From Astragalus membranaceus (Eukaryota > Streptophyta > Magnoliopsida > Fabales > Fabaceae), in contig CM076851.1 in the NCBI GenBank assembly GCA_039519185.1, positions 54,666,751-54,730,750 of the forward strand: a stretch of 64,000 bases of DNA, given 5' to 3'. The notes under the pieces are model-generated. The model was not told the DNA's origin, did no database searches, and saw only the letters and a list, made by a program, of their open reading frames with translations. This document shows positions 44,958 to 57,045 of the stretch, one piece after another. Made by a program: the position numbers and the translations under genes. Within the stretch, counting starts at the first letter, position 1; every line of letters starts with the position of its first letter.

Positions 44958-46768
44958 TGTAATACCCCGATATATCACACCTAACCGATATACCATAATA
45001 CACTGTCATACATAGATCAGAGTGTCATTCGTGTTTATGGACATTGAACAATACTAAAAACTTTGACTAAATCTGTCAAAGTTTCACTCATATTTGATAA
45101 TCTCAAAATGAAATACATAATTAACTTAAGTTCCATGATTAAACATCCTCGCCTCATTCCTAAAGGTCAATATCCAGATACAGAAATCATGCGGAAACGA
45201 CATACAACTTTGAGTACGAATACATGTCATATAATTAAAGTACTTAAAAGAAGGGAAGCTACATAAGCATATAACTAAGTCTTCAATATCACCAAGAGGA
45301 ACATCATTTAGCCATGCTTCACTGCTTTCGACTTTACCAGTTTCTCTGAAAAACAACAACATTGAAAGGGTGAGATAAACATCTTAGTGAGTCCTATCGA
45401 GGCCCCTTACTAAACACTCGCGGTTCATTATGCTTCATTTTCATTCGTAGTCCGAGTCTGGATAGCTACGTGTAACATTTCATAACTTTACCATACTAAC
45501 ACAACACCGAAGACCTGTAGTTTCAGTTTCCCGATGAACCCAAACCACTAATCCTTTCATCATTGGCCGAACATAGGATGGGCCTAGGTTATGGGCTCAT
45601 GACTGCCCTTCCCTAGTGTGCTATCTCGTAGAGGTCGTCACCCCAATTCATGTCATTTACATTAACTTTCATACCTTGATTAACATCAAGTAGTTCATTA
45701 CATTTCATTATCATACCTTGAACAATATCAAGTCATTTCATTGGTTACCAAAACCTTGACGAACATTTTGTCCATCACATTAACACATACTTAAGTGTTC
45801 TCACTCGTAAACCCTATTCGGTTACCATCCATTTAACATACTTGGTGAATATCCAATATTTCTATCATACCTACTCTTATTTATGCGAATTATGGTTTAT
45901 TTATCAATACATAGGGTTGGGGAAGGGATTAGAATGGACTTGGAACCAATTGGAACGGTCTAGAACGTAGTTTAAAAACGGGTAACAGAAGTATACGCAC
46001 GATGAAACAGAATGACGTGCACCATGAGACAAAAGCATACGCACGATTAGAATGGACATGTGCGTTTTTGAAAAATTGCGCACCATGAGACAGAATGACG
46101 TGCACGACCCGTGCGTGTCCATCAGCTTGACCAAAACTCTGATTTTTCGTGAAATTTCAGTTCCATTCGTTTCCAATGTCCGTTCCGATCGATACCCAAC
46201 TTAACCACACCTCATTTCCAGTACGCAACAGCAATCATGGCAATCAAACAATCACATGACACTCATTAAATGATTCAACACAAAATCAAGTATATAATTT
46301 CGTAATTACGGCTTTTGACTCGAAAATGTGTGAACTGAAAACAGAAAACAGGACATGCAATCAACATTTCGAAGACAAAACCCTAAGCGAGTATAGAACT
46401 CACCTCTTGCGATGAAAATCGCACACAACAACTCTTAGACTTCGACGAACGAAAAACCGTAACTCACGAACATTTCTCGAACACGAACTCTCCTCTCTAA
46501 TCTACCCAAAACAGAACCTGACCTTCACTCTATTGCTTGGATATCACAATGTGGGTTCTGAACTTCTACAATCTAGCTCTATTCTTGACATGCAACCCTC
46601 CAAAAACTTCAAAACTCCATATCTCACTCTTTGAGCTTAGTGGTGCGAAAATGCGGTTTTTGAGTAGGAGGAAAATGTTGGTGATGTTTCTAGTATCAGT
46701 AGATAGAGGGTGAAAAGCTGACTTCAATGATGTTAAAAATCGAAACATGCATCAAGGATTGCTGGGCT

Positions 46769-46810
<42 letters not shown>

Positions 46811-46863
46811 CTCCTCTCCCTCTCAACTCTCTATTTTTCTGTTTCTGAATTATGTGGGTTGAA

Positions 46864-46917
<54 letters not shown>

Positions 46918-47194
46918 TGGAAGTGTGGGACAATAATAGTGGATCAGTTGTGGGTGTTTTAAAACAACATAAAAGACTATTTTGCCCTTACACTTAATTA
47001 CCCACTTATATCCTATTTTAGTCCACAATTATTCAATCAATAATTTCTTATCATAAACATAGTTAAACAAACAACACATAATTAATCCATTTAACCCATG
47101 AAAATCATCTCATAATTAATCAATTATGCTACTTAACTAATTATTACTCTTGCTAATTTTAATTAACAAAAATTAGTCAAATTGGGATGTTACA
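44958..47194 (-). repeat. 5' LTR of element 5 (copy B)
   Basis: 2237 bp with ends TGTAATACCCCG and GGGATGTTACA on the + strand. Holds (CT)n at about 46777-46806, (GT)n at about 46868-46913, and CG motifs around 45980-46117, including GCACGACCCGTGCG (46102-46115). Confidence 0.85.
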
Positions 47195-47985
47195 ATGTGG
47201 AATATAATGACATAATAAGTCCACATTTTTGTATTGATGAAATGTCTTCATTGTTATTGATACTGTTTGACACTGCAGTAATTTTTTTACAGATTTTTTT
47301 AGTGAAATTTTTTTCGTTGACTTTTACGAGTCTACGACCCCCTCACAAGTCTATGTAGACTCCCGAGTCTGACAACCATGAAAAAAAACCCTGTGGAATA
47401 ATAAAGTTGATGCTTTTAAGAAATGGGGATGGTCTGATGAAGATGTTCTAGAAGCATTTTTAAGGCAACCTCACAGTATGTTAGCATCTATTGATAAAAT
47501 AAATTCAGTGATGAGCTTTTGGGTTAACCAGTTGGGTTGGGATTTATATCCCACCCACTCTTTCTTTCTTACGGATCTCTCTCTATTTCTCCTCCTTTCC
47601 ACCATGTCTCTCCTCCAAACGCACCGTTTCATTTAGTAAAGAAAAAAAATAAAACACTCACACTTTTAAAAAGAAACAGAATCCCAACCCACCCACTCTT
47701 GCTCTCTTAGGACTCTCTAACTCTCTCTCTCTCTCTCTCTCTCTTTCCTCCTTTCCACCATGTCTCTCCTCCATTTCTCCTCCTCCTCCTCCTCCTCCTC
47801 CTCCATCTATGTTTGTTATTTGCATTTATTGTTAAAAAGGTAAATTTATTAGTAAAATAAAATGTTACTAAAAATATATTACCATTTGTATATTTGGTCA
47901 AACATAAAAATATCAATACCAATGTGTATTGTTCTAATACACGTGATATATGTTGTATTTATAATTAAGGAACGTAGACAAAAAA
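47195..47985 (+). other. Left flank of the element 6 TNP2 gene
   Basis: Holds an mTERF gene fragment (47394-47545), (CT)n at about 47717-47744 and (CTC)n at about 47776-47801. A direct duplication places TTTCCACCATGTCTCTCCTC at 47595-47615 and 47752-47772. No CACTA terminus was found here, so the left end of element 6 is probably left of element 5. Confidence 0.6.
47394..47545 (+). pseudogene. Fragment of an mTERF-family gene
   Basis: About 50 codons read WNNKVDAFKKWGWSDEDVL, EAFLRQPHSMLASIDKI and NSVMSFWVNQLG. This is the plant mTERF (mitochondrial/plastid transcription termination factor) repeat pattern, with the typical KWGWS, F..QP..ML.S..KI and VM.F..N.LG positions. Nothing upstream or downstream continues it. 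It is likely host sequence captured by the CACTA element or left as a relic at the insertion site. Confidence 0.8.
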
Positions 47986-50900
47986 ATGGACCGTAGTTGG
48001 ATGTATGATCGAATATATCCTGGAAGAACTGGGTTGAAACGACGTTTTCTACAAGGAGTAGAAGAATTTGTTCTTTTTGCTAAGCGTCAAAAAGAATTTG
48101 AGCGGCAAGGTGGAATTAGATGTCCTTGCTGTAAATGTATGTTTCGATCTATAAAAAAAGAAGGTGATATTCGACTTGATTTGTACAATAATGGGTTTCT
48201 GCCAATGTAATGGATATGGACCCGTCATGGCGAGATAGCAGCTGGAGTTCCTGCGGTTGATAATGTTCCTGCCCAAGTAGATCAATGTCCCACGTCAAGT
48301 CCAATCATAGCTTCCACGTCAGGTAGTAATCCAACGACTACGGGATATCAGCCGCCGTTTGATGTTGTTTAGGGGATGATATCTGATGTTGTCGGTGTAA
48401 ATTTGGATTTCGAAAAACCACAATATGATGCTGAAGAAGTTCCAAACGAGGAAGCTCAGAGGTTTTATATGTTTTTGAGTGAGACAAATAAACCATTATT
48501 TGAAGGATCTACAGACTCTAAGTTATCAATGTGTGTTCGGTTGTTGGGTCTTAAGTCTCAATTTAACGTTGCGGAATTGTGCATGGAATACATGACTAAA
48601 ATGATGTTGGATGCAACCCTCGTTAGAGGACTTTTGCCGCAGAGTTATTATGATGCTAAAATATTGGTATCGAAGCTTGGTTTAAATTCTAAAAGAATTG
48701 ATTGTTGTGTGTCTGGTTGCATGATCTATTATAACAATGAGTTTGGCATAAATGATGGAGAGTTGCTGGAATGCAAATTTTGTCAACGGCCACGGTATCG
48801 TGTCAGCAGGAAAGGGACAAGCAAAGGCAAACCAGTTCCAAGGAAAGCAATGTTCTATTTACCGATTATACCAAGACTGAAGAGGATGTTCACTTCAATG
48901 GAAACTACGGGTAAAATGACGTGACACTATGAAAATCGAAATAATTCTGGTGAATTACGTCATCCATCTGATGGTGAAGCTTGGAAGCATTTTGATCTTG
49001 TTCATCCAGATTTTGCCAATGATCCACGCAATGTTCGGCTTGGATTATGCTCTGATGGTTTCACACCATATATTCAAGCGTCAGTAACACCGTATTCTTG
49101 TTGGCCAGTTATTGTTAACCCATACAACCTACCTCCTGAAATGTGTATGTCTAAACCCTACATGTTTTTAAATGCTATAATACCAGGGCCAACTAATCCA
49201 ACAGCTGGTATTGACATATATTTGCAACTTTTGATTGATGACCTAAAAAGGTTGTGGAATGGTGTTTTAACTTATGATGCAGCACGAAGACAAAATTTCA
49301 TGATGAGGGCGGCTTTGATGTGGACCATTAATGACTTTCCTGCGTATGGAATGTTGTCTGGATGGGGGACACATGGTAAGACGGCGTGTCCAATTTGCAT
49401 GTTTGACACAAAGGCTTTTACCCTTAAATATGGAGGAAAAACCTTATGGTTTGACTCGCACCGTAGGTTTTTACCTATCGAGCATCCTTTTAGAAAGTCA
49501 AAATATGCATTCATCAAGGGGAATGTTGAAACAGCTGAACCTCCTCGTAGGCTGACACCAGAAGAAGTTTAGAACAGTGTCACGGATATCCCTCCTGTGG
49601 AAGTGGTTGCTGGTGTTGTTTCTCGTCCAGATGGTTATGGACTATGGCATAATTGGACGAAAAAAAGTATTTTTTGGGAACTTCCATATTGGAAAGATAA
49701 TCTATTGAGACACAATCTCGATGTAATTCATATTGAAAAGAATTTCTTTGATAACATATTTAACACTGTTATGAACGTGAAAGGTAAAACGAAAGACAAT
49801 GAGAAGGCTAGGAAGGACGTGGATCATTACTGCAGGCGAAAGGATTTGTTATTGGTTGAGCAAGCTAACGGTAGGACACTGAAACCCAAGGCAATTATAC
49901 TTTATCTACGGAGCAAGCGAAAGCAGTTTATCGGTGGATTTCTGAGTTGAAAATGCTAGACGGTTATTCTTCCAATTTAGCAAGATGTTCCGATGTGGAT
50001 AATGGGAGGTTAAATGGGATGATGAGCCATGATTGTCATGTATTCATGGAGTGCTTTCTTCCTATTGTCTTTAGTTCGTTTCCAACACACATTTTGAATC
50101 CACTCATTGAAATTATAAGTCAATATTTTAAGAATTTGTGTTCTACAACGCTAAAAGCGGATGACCTTACAAAAATGGAACAAGACTTCCCATTTATCTT
50201 ATGCAAGTTGGAGAGAATATTTCCGCCGGGTTTCTTTGATTCTATTGAGCATCTTCTGTTCATCTCGCAATTGAAGCTAAACTTGGCGGACCTGTCCAAT
50301 ACTATAACACCCCGGTATTTCTTTAACAAAGAAATACCTAAATATACAATTTGGTATAAATCAGAGTATAAAAATTCCTGTTTAGATATACATTTTTACA
50401 AGAAACAGCGGAAACTATAAAAATAACATTTTACAACTTCGAGTCATAAGACCAAATACAGAGACTACATCAGAAGAATCCAAAACATAGATGGAAGATT
50501 ACATCTCCAACTTCTCCTCGAGCCTGACGACTAACTGTGCCGCCTGCTGTCCTTATAACCTGTTCTCTGTAAAAACAACAAATATGGATTGGGTGAGACA
50601 ACTTGTCTCAGTGAGTCCTACTGTGCCCCCTCACTAACACTCGGTTCAATTTATTAAACCGTTATCAAATATAGATGATTAGCTATCATAAGCTGTAATC
50701 GAAATGCCACGCACTTCGTGAATTTATTTAACACGTACCGACTGCAATCCAGTGCTAATCCCGGTAATTGTGTGTTCAACTTAGCATAAACCGACTGCAA
50801 TCCAGTGCTAATCCCGGTAACCCGTGAGTTGACCACGCCAAAACACATTTAGGGCCTAGGTAAGGGGTCATGACTACCCTCCCTAGTATGCTACTTGTCG

Positions 50901-53888
50901 GATCGTCACCCAACGCGATACATATGACAATACATATCAATTCTCGAGAGTTAGATAATTTATATCTTCTTTTTGATTTTGATCACCAAAGGATCAATCA
51001 CATAATCTCATTAGATAATTTATATCTTTTCGATCACCAAAGGATCAATCACATAATAATTGGATAAACAATATCCATATCGATCTATAACCCGTTTAGA
51101 TGAATTCAATAGTTAAACATCCGGCGTTATAATCATACACAATGACATATATAGTTATATATATTTAGTCAATCCATCAGTCGGTATACCCACACGTATA
51201 CTAGGGTTTCGGTTTTTCAATCAAATAGGCTTTCAAAGCTCTTTTTCAAAATCATGAGTTGAACAAGTTCAAAATAAGGTTTTCAGCAAGGCAATATCCT
51301 TAAAATTGGTTGGGACGAAGATTAGAAGTGATTGGGGATCGAAAGGAGCGACGAAATGAGAAATCGGAGTCCGGTAACAGAACCTCACGCACGGTCCGTG
51401 CCCAAGGGCGCACGACCCGTGCGTGGTGCACTAAATTAAATACCCATCTGCGAAGTGGGCGCACGGTTCGTGCCCAGGGGCGCACGACCCGTGCGTCCGG
51501 TTCTGTTTCCCGATTCCAATCCGATTCTAATTCCGCTTTTCCGTTTCTCGCCCAAATCGAATTCCGATCGTAATCCAACTTGAAAAAGGATTTAATAAAC
51601 CACATTCCAGGCTATATTCCAGTGAAAGCGTTTAAATCACAATTTCGTAAATTGCTCAACAATTCAATAAAAACCGTAAAAACGCGATATTGCTCAAAAA
51701 CGGTTTTCGGTTCCAAAATCTTTCGAAAACAAGATAACTGCCTTATGACTCAAAACAGACACATTTTCAGGACACACAAAAACATCCCTATCCGTGAGTA
51801 GAACTCACCCGGTTGACGATCTCGCAAGAATTCACGTTGGAGCACGAACGATGGGACCGTATCCACTCGAACAATCCCCGTAGTCACGAGCACGCTCCGA
51901 ATGTCGCCGCATCTGAATTCAGAAACCAATACCCCTCTCGCTACTGACTTGATTACCGGTACATATAGTTGACGTCTCGCGCGACTTGACAACTCGAATC
52001 CCAATTTCACCGAATCAACATTTCCAGCTTCGCTTCCATTTCTCAGCATCAGGATTCAGTTTTGCCCTTATTACCATTTTGCCCTTATTACCATATCATC
52101 ACTTAACCAACATTTAACTCATAACCCTAATTAAAATCCTTCATTATAATCTTAGGGAAATTGAAAAGCATGTTTGGTGAAGGGTAATTTGGGTTAATGA
52201 TTTGAAGAATATGGAAATGACCAAAATGCCCTTGGTTCCTTAATATCCATTTAGCTCCTTTTTAATCCATCAATTACCCATCCATTCATGTAACTTAGTA
52301 ATTTTAAATAACATTTCCATAATCCTAGCATGACTAGGACCCAATCCGTTATTTCATCAGTGATACTTCCTCATTATGAGACGAAATGACGATTTTACCC
52401 TTGTGCTCTAATTGTTCATTTAAATTATGACTAAGCCACAATTAAATGTAGAGTAGGATTTCTTTGGACTTTTTTCTCGACTATTAATCCCTAAGACACG
52501 ACCAATTATCCCCACAAATAATTACTCGGTCTTAGGCATCATAGTACGAGTCTTTAAAAATTAGGGATGTTACAAATACAGATGGATGTATCCGTTTGAA
52601 AGGTCAGTTAATATAAATATATATATACCATTTGGATTAATTAGATCGATGATTATATATTAACATATGATCGATGGATATCATTTTCTAGGTTCATGGG
52701 TGATTCAAAAAGATCAGTTAAAAATAAAGCTAGAGTTGAAGGATCGATATGTTCTTCTTACTTACATCGTGAAACAACTCATTTTTGTTCTTATTATTTC
52801 AAGAATGAATTTGCTCCTAGAAGTAGTCAAAATGACGTGGAAATTGAATGTCCAAGACATCATTTAGCTTTGTCTGTCTTTTCTCTACCTGGCCGTCCAT
52901 CTGGAAAGGAGTCAATTCATTGGCTAACAGAATAAGAGTTAAATTCAGCCCATGTTCATGTCATGATAAACTGTACCGAGGTCCAACCATTCATTGAGTA
53001 TGTATTTCTCGACCTAGCTATCTCAATTAAATTAAATTACATAGTTGTATATAACAATTAATAATTTCTTATTAGGGAGTTCTTGTCATCAGAGGCAGTA
53101 AGTGAAGATCAATCTTCTGCTCATATTCATGCGCATTTTCCAATGTGGTTTAGGCAATGTGTATATTCCCTCCCACCGACTCCTACCAACCAACACTTGA
53201 GGAACTTATCTGACGGTCCTCGTAGATGTGTTAAAGAATGGCACACATATTTTGTTAATGGATACAAATTTCACACTAAGGAATGGACAGGGGGTAGAGA
53301 AACAGTCAATAGTGGAGATTGCGTGAAAGGTGTCACTGGGAGAGGTGAAGATGATTTCTATGGTGTGGTTGAACACATATATGAACTTGCGTACCCATAT
53401 CTTGATTATAGTCAAAAGGTAGTTGTTTTTTATTGTAATTGGTTTGATCCGTCCGCTCGAGGAACAAAGTTTAATCCAAAGACAAATACAGTGGACATTA
53501 AAATGAATTGAGACAAGTCTATTATCGACTGTATGATCCGTTCGTCATTGCACAAAATGTGAGACAAGTCTATTATGTCTCATATCCATCAACATTGACT
53601 AATCGGCGTGGTTGGTGTGTCGCAATTAAGACAAAACCAAGAGGTCGAATTGAGACAAATGATGACACAGTAGAAGACGTGCCATATCAAATGGATGAAA
53701 TGTCCAATGTAAATGAAGTAATTGAAGTTGAACCCATTACTCGTTTATGTGATGAGCCAAACACTGGTGATGAAGTTAATGAAGAAGAATATACCGATCA
53801 TGAGGATGGAGTCGATCACGTCGGTGTATCAGGAATTCACTCATCTGATGATGATGGTGATTTCGAGAAAGAATGGGATTCTAATTAA
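47986..53888 (+). pseudogene. CACTA TNP2-type transposase of element 6
   Basis: Starts MDRSWMYDR. Domains in order: Transposase-associated (GVEEFVLFAKRQ, IRCPCCKC), tnp2 (YYDAKILVSKLGL, YLPIIPRLKRMF, MWTINDFPAYGMLSGW, ACPICM, FWELPYWKDNLLRHNLDVIHIEKN), DUF4218 (MSHDCHVFMECFLPIVF, then RWMYPFER after solo LTR C), and DUF4216 (VNGYKFHTKEW, DDFYGVVEHIYEL). Introns with good sites: 52603-52691 and 52998-53075. Breaks: stops at 48208, 48370, 48922, 49570 and about 52933; one-base losses near 49892 and 50250; the solo LTR at 50303-52574; and a 16-bp GAGACAAGTCTATTAT duplication (53511 and 53562). At 48922 and 49570 the lost residue is probably Trp. Confidence 0.88.
50303..52574 (-). mobile_element. 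Solo LTR of a Tekay/Del-type element (copy C) in the TNP2 gene
   Basis: 2272 bp from TATAACACCCCGG (the first TG has become TA) to GGGATGTTACA, with target duplication AATAC at 50298-50302 and 52575-52579. Removing it rejoins the DUF4218 coding text. CG palindromes CACGCACGGTCCGTGC (51386-51401) and GCGCACGACCCGTGCGTGG (51408-51426), plus a second pair at 51459-51496. Confidence 0.9.
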
Positions 53889-53995
53889 TTTGTTATGAAA
53901 TAATTAATATTTATATTTATCAGACTTGATTCATGTGTTATATATTCATCATATATGTTATTCATCATTTATGTTATTCATTATTTATGTTATTT

Positions 53996-53998
<3 letters not shown>

Positions 53999-54049
<51 letters not shown>
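53999..54049. repeat. (TA)n microsatellite
   Basis: About 25 TA units just before the second gene of element 6. Confidence 0.95.
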
Positions 54050-54052
<3 letters not shown>

Positions 54053-54054
54053 TC

Positions 54055-54971
54055 ATGACATCATCAGGATCAGATTTCGATCATGACCTACCTCATGTCG
54101 ACCCACCGACCATTTTTTTAAGAAGATTTCTACTTCTTTACGTCGTCGTCGTCGTCGGGAAAATCACGTCGTTGTTGATGGCCCTTTTGTGGCTCCACCT
54201 ACTACGGAGGATGGCAGCGGACCTAGTACGCTGAGTCGTCCATTTGTGCCTCCACCCGGTACTGTGACACCCCGGCCAGATGCAGATGGGATACGCAGGT
54301 ATACAATTGATAATGAGGTGGTTGAGGTTACGCCTGACGGTCGTATAGTAGTGACGGTTGTTGGCCATCAGTAAGTATTAATTTAGTAATTTAATTAATG
54401 ATATTTGTTTGATTTATATTTAAAACTTTAAATATAAATTATTATCTAAACATTTATCTTTTTTATGTACAGATTTATTCCAGGGAGGATTGTATCTAGC
54501 ACGATCACAGATATAATCAAAGCAAATTACACTAAACCCTGGATGAACTGGACGGAGGTAAAAAAAGATAAGGGATCTAAGATGTGGAATGCATTCAGAG
54601 TAAGTTTTTTTACGAATTAATTAATTTTTAGTTTTTTAATTTTGTTGAATTGATTAATTTGGTTTTACTAACTAGTAAATTTGTTAAAATAGGAAAAAAT
54701 GGCATGGTACCCTAATGCGGCGAAAGAAGTTGAGAGAACATTCAACACTAGAGCTTCTCACCGCTTTTCTGAAATGCTCCGGCAACAGCGTAATAAGGGG
54801 ATGCAGCCGACATGGATTGGTGATTCTGATTGGCATGAGCTCCATCTGAAATGGAATGATGCGAAGTATAAAGAAAAATGTGACAAAGCCAAGAAGAATC
54901 GTGCTTCTGAGAGAGGGGGTTGCATAAATACGGGTGGTTCTATCAACGCAGCTGAACATTACAGACGCGTG
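54055..54971 (+). pseudogene. Transposase_24-type gene of element 6 (interrupted)
   Basis: An exon from 54055, reading an Arg-rich stretch encoded by CGT repeats (about 54139-54160), then PFVPPPGTVTPRP and GIRRYTIDNEVVEVTPDGR. It is joined through donor GTAAGT (54371) to an exon FIPGRIVSSTITDIIKANY..WNAFR (54472-54598), and then to 54693-54971 with AWYPNAAKEVERTF, RASHRFSEML and KAKKNRASERGG..GGSINAAEHYRRV. This is the Ptta/En/Spm second-gene domain (PF03004), likely the DNA-binding partner of TNP2. A T-run slip near 54115 shifts the first exon. Element 7 sits in the next intron. Confidence 0.8.
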
Positions 54972-55027
54972 GTAAATTTAATAGTTGATTAAATTTATAT
55001 TATATATACAGACGTATTGTATATTTT

Positions 55028-55190
55028 CACTAGTGTAAAAACAAGAAAAGAATTGGTGATTTTAAGTCGGACTCCCAAATATCCGACTTAAATGGTGGAG
55101 GCGGTGGCAATTTTGTAATAAACACGCGAAAAAAATTCTGGCGTTCACCCTTTTAAGTCGGGCAACCCTTACGTCCGACTTTAAATGTGT
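55028..55190 (+). repeat. CACTA terminal and subterminal repeats of element 7
   Basis: The terminal CACTAGTG is a perfect 8-bp palindrome. Two copies of AAGTCGG with a facing CCGACTT follow; these motifs are where the TNPA-type protein is expected to bind. Confidence 0.75.
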
Positions 55191-55269
55191 AATCTATTTT
55201 TGGCAAGCGCGCTGCAAGTTTTTTTTATTACTTGAGTTTAGTATTTTTTTTTATATTGAGTTAGGTATT

Positions 55270-55780
55270 TTTTTTTTAGCAAAAATCAGTTTCCAGAAAT
55301 CCATTCCATCACTCTCGACACCCTTCACTCTCGACACACCAAAACAACCCACCCTAAAATCAGTTTCCAGAAATCCAGAAATCCAGAAATCAACCCACCA
55401 AAACAACCGTTCCATTCCATTGCTCTACCCATCACTCTCTCTGCCGAAGCTCCGTCTCTCCGCCAACTCGCCGTCACGCAACATTGAACCCTAAACGCAA
55501 CACGCAACAGTGAACCCTAAACGCAACAGTTTCCACGCTCTTCCCATCACTCTCTCAACCAAAACAACCGTTCCATTCCATTGCTCTACCCATCACTCTC
55601 TCTACCGAAGATCCCTCTCTCTGCCAGCTCGCCGTCTTCCCCCATCGCTCTCTCCTCTCTGCCGTGGTCTCCATCCAGCTCGTCGTCAACGTCTCTCTTC
55701 CTCTCACCGTCAACTTCATTGGTTGGCTTTCTTCTGATTTTTCTGAAAGGTAAACAACAACTCTTTTCTGATTCATTTCA
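55270..55780 (+). repeat. Pyrimidine-rich duplicated leader-like segment
   Basis: CCAAAACAACCGTTCCATTC starts at 55398 and at 55559 (161 bases apart), and similarity continues for about 85 bases (ACTCTCTCT..CGAAG..GCCGTC). It resembles the 5' leader of a plant gene with a first-intron donor at 55748 (AAG-GTAAAC). It may be the captured 5' end of a host gene, but no coding exon is recognised. Confidence 0.6.
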
Positions 55781-56369
55781 TGAGTTGAGAATCTTCATTA
55801 AGATGAGAGCTATTTCTATGTTTGATTTAATTAAAGGAATTCATATCTCTCGTTACATTCTTAGGGTTTTGTTATATGACTTATTTTTTTGTGAAATTTG
55901 TTAGGGTTTAATGTTTTTTGACTGAGTTTTAAGAATTGATAGTTTTACCTTTCTAATTTTGCAAGAATCAGGTTCAGTAGTAAGCACCTTGCAATCTTTC
56001 TTATTTAATTGATTTGACGCCATTCATAGTAAATGTTAAGGCACCACAAAAAAGCTTGCGTTTTGATTCCTGTGTCTTTGAAATGGGTATGAGTCCATGC
56101 TTCTGTATGAGTCCATCAGTTTCTAATTGGCTTTCTCTTGCATTTGTGGCAAAATAAAAGTTTTTGCCAATGAACTTGACAAACAGATGGCGTTAACATG
56201 TATTTATTATTGACTTGGTTTGGTTTCCTTGTTGGGGTTGCACCTTTGTTAAGAGTTTTTATAAGTCTCCAATAGTCCAATGATTTAAATAAAAACAGTT
56301 TTTGAAGTATTACATTGTTTGAATTGTTGTTCCCTTGAGAAGTTGAGCTGATCCATTCCTTCTATACTA

Positions 56370-57045
56370 TCACAATTTCCCTCTGTAAGTACATGTTTGA
56401 ACCTGGACATCTTCAATGGGTAAATTGTCTTCTGGGAAGGTACATGCCCCAATTTTCTCTTCTCCCTGGTCTGGCAACAGGTCACATGGCACAGGAGTCA
56501 CACCACTTGAAATCCCAGCAACATCAGTACAAGTCCAAGGAACTTTTTTAGCCTTCCTTGCAAGTTCAATGGTTACATTAGATATGCAAAGTCCAGTAAA
56601 TGGTGCACCAGATATACCTTCCAACCTTACTGCCATAGTCACATTTTCAGCAACCATATCGCGATAATTAATATTCTGAATCACTGGAATTGCATTAGGA
56701 TCATAATTGTTATCAGCATGAGAACCATAATTTCCTGTCATCCAAAATGCCCATTTCATGGTTTTCATAGTCATTCTTCTAACATATATGTTCTTCTAAC
56801 ATGTGATGCCTTGAATAATAATGTTGCTGCATTCAATTTCTTATATTAAAAAACTTGAAACAATATAGAAATTTCCCCTACGGATTGCTGCCTAAAGACT
56901 AAATAAATGGATGCATTTTCAGCAAGGTAGTATGCTAGTGCCAATGATATAACATTGATAACATAGTTAATAGTTATGAAAAAGGCAAAAAGATGAACCA
57001 ACCTGCTGTAAATAGGATGAACATTCCAGGATGGAGAACCAACCT
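56370..57045 (-). pseudogene. Captured fragment of a polygalacturonase gene (GH28)
   Basis: On the - strand a short exon (about 57045-57003) reads SPSWNVHPIYS and ends at a GTTGGT donor. After a gap the last exon runs from about 56786 to 56370: IYVRRMTMKTMKWAFWMTG, YDPNAIPVIQNINYRDM, VRLEGISGAPFTGLCISNV, KVPWTCTDVAGISSGVTP, LLPDQGEEKIGAC. This is the C-terminal part of plant probable polygalacturonases. The catalytic motifs (NTDG, GDD, GHG, RIK) lie in the missing middle, so it cannot be an active enzyme. The last 134 codons have no stop, which suggests recent capture or some constraint. Confidence 0.88.

Larger units (their letters stand above)
43095..47194 (-). mobile_element. Element 5: Tekay/Del-type chromovirus, 5' part, - strand
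   Basis: On the - strand: 2237-bp LTR (47194-44958), tRNA-iMet primer site (44954-44943), gag, protease and the first part of RT up to RLCIDY, where element 2 cuts it at 43095. The remaining pol and 3' LTR are left of the window. Many stops show it is old. Confidence 0.85.
47195..55027 (+). mobile_element. Element 6: CACTA (En/Spm) DNA transposon, interrupted
   Basis: Carries a TNP2-type transposase gene (47986-53888) and a Transposase_24 gene (from 54055), both +. It is split by solo LTR C and by element 7 at 55028. Its left end probably lies beyond element 5 and its right end beyond the window. The left limit given is only where non-LTR sequence begins. Confidence 0.7.

Noticed and set aside
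54055..54234. A frame with a hydrophobic run (LLLYVVVVVGKITSLLMALL) that looks like a membrane segment
   Set aside because: It is the wrong frame of a CGT repeat; the family frame gives an Arg-rich stretch leading into the Transposase_24 domain.
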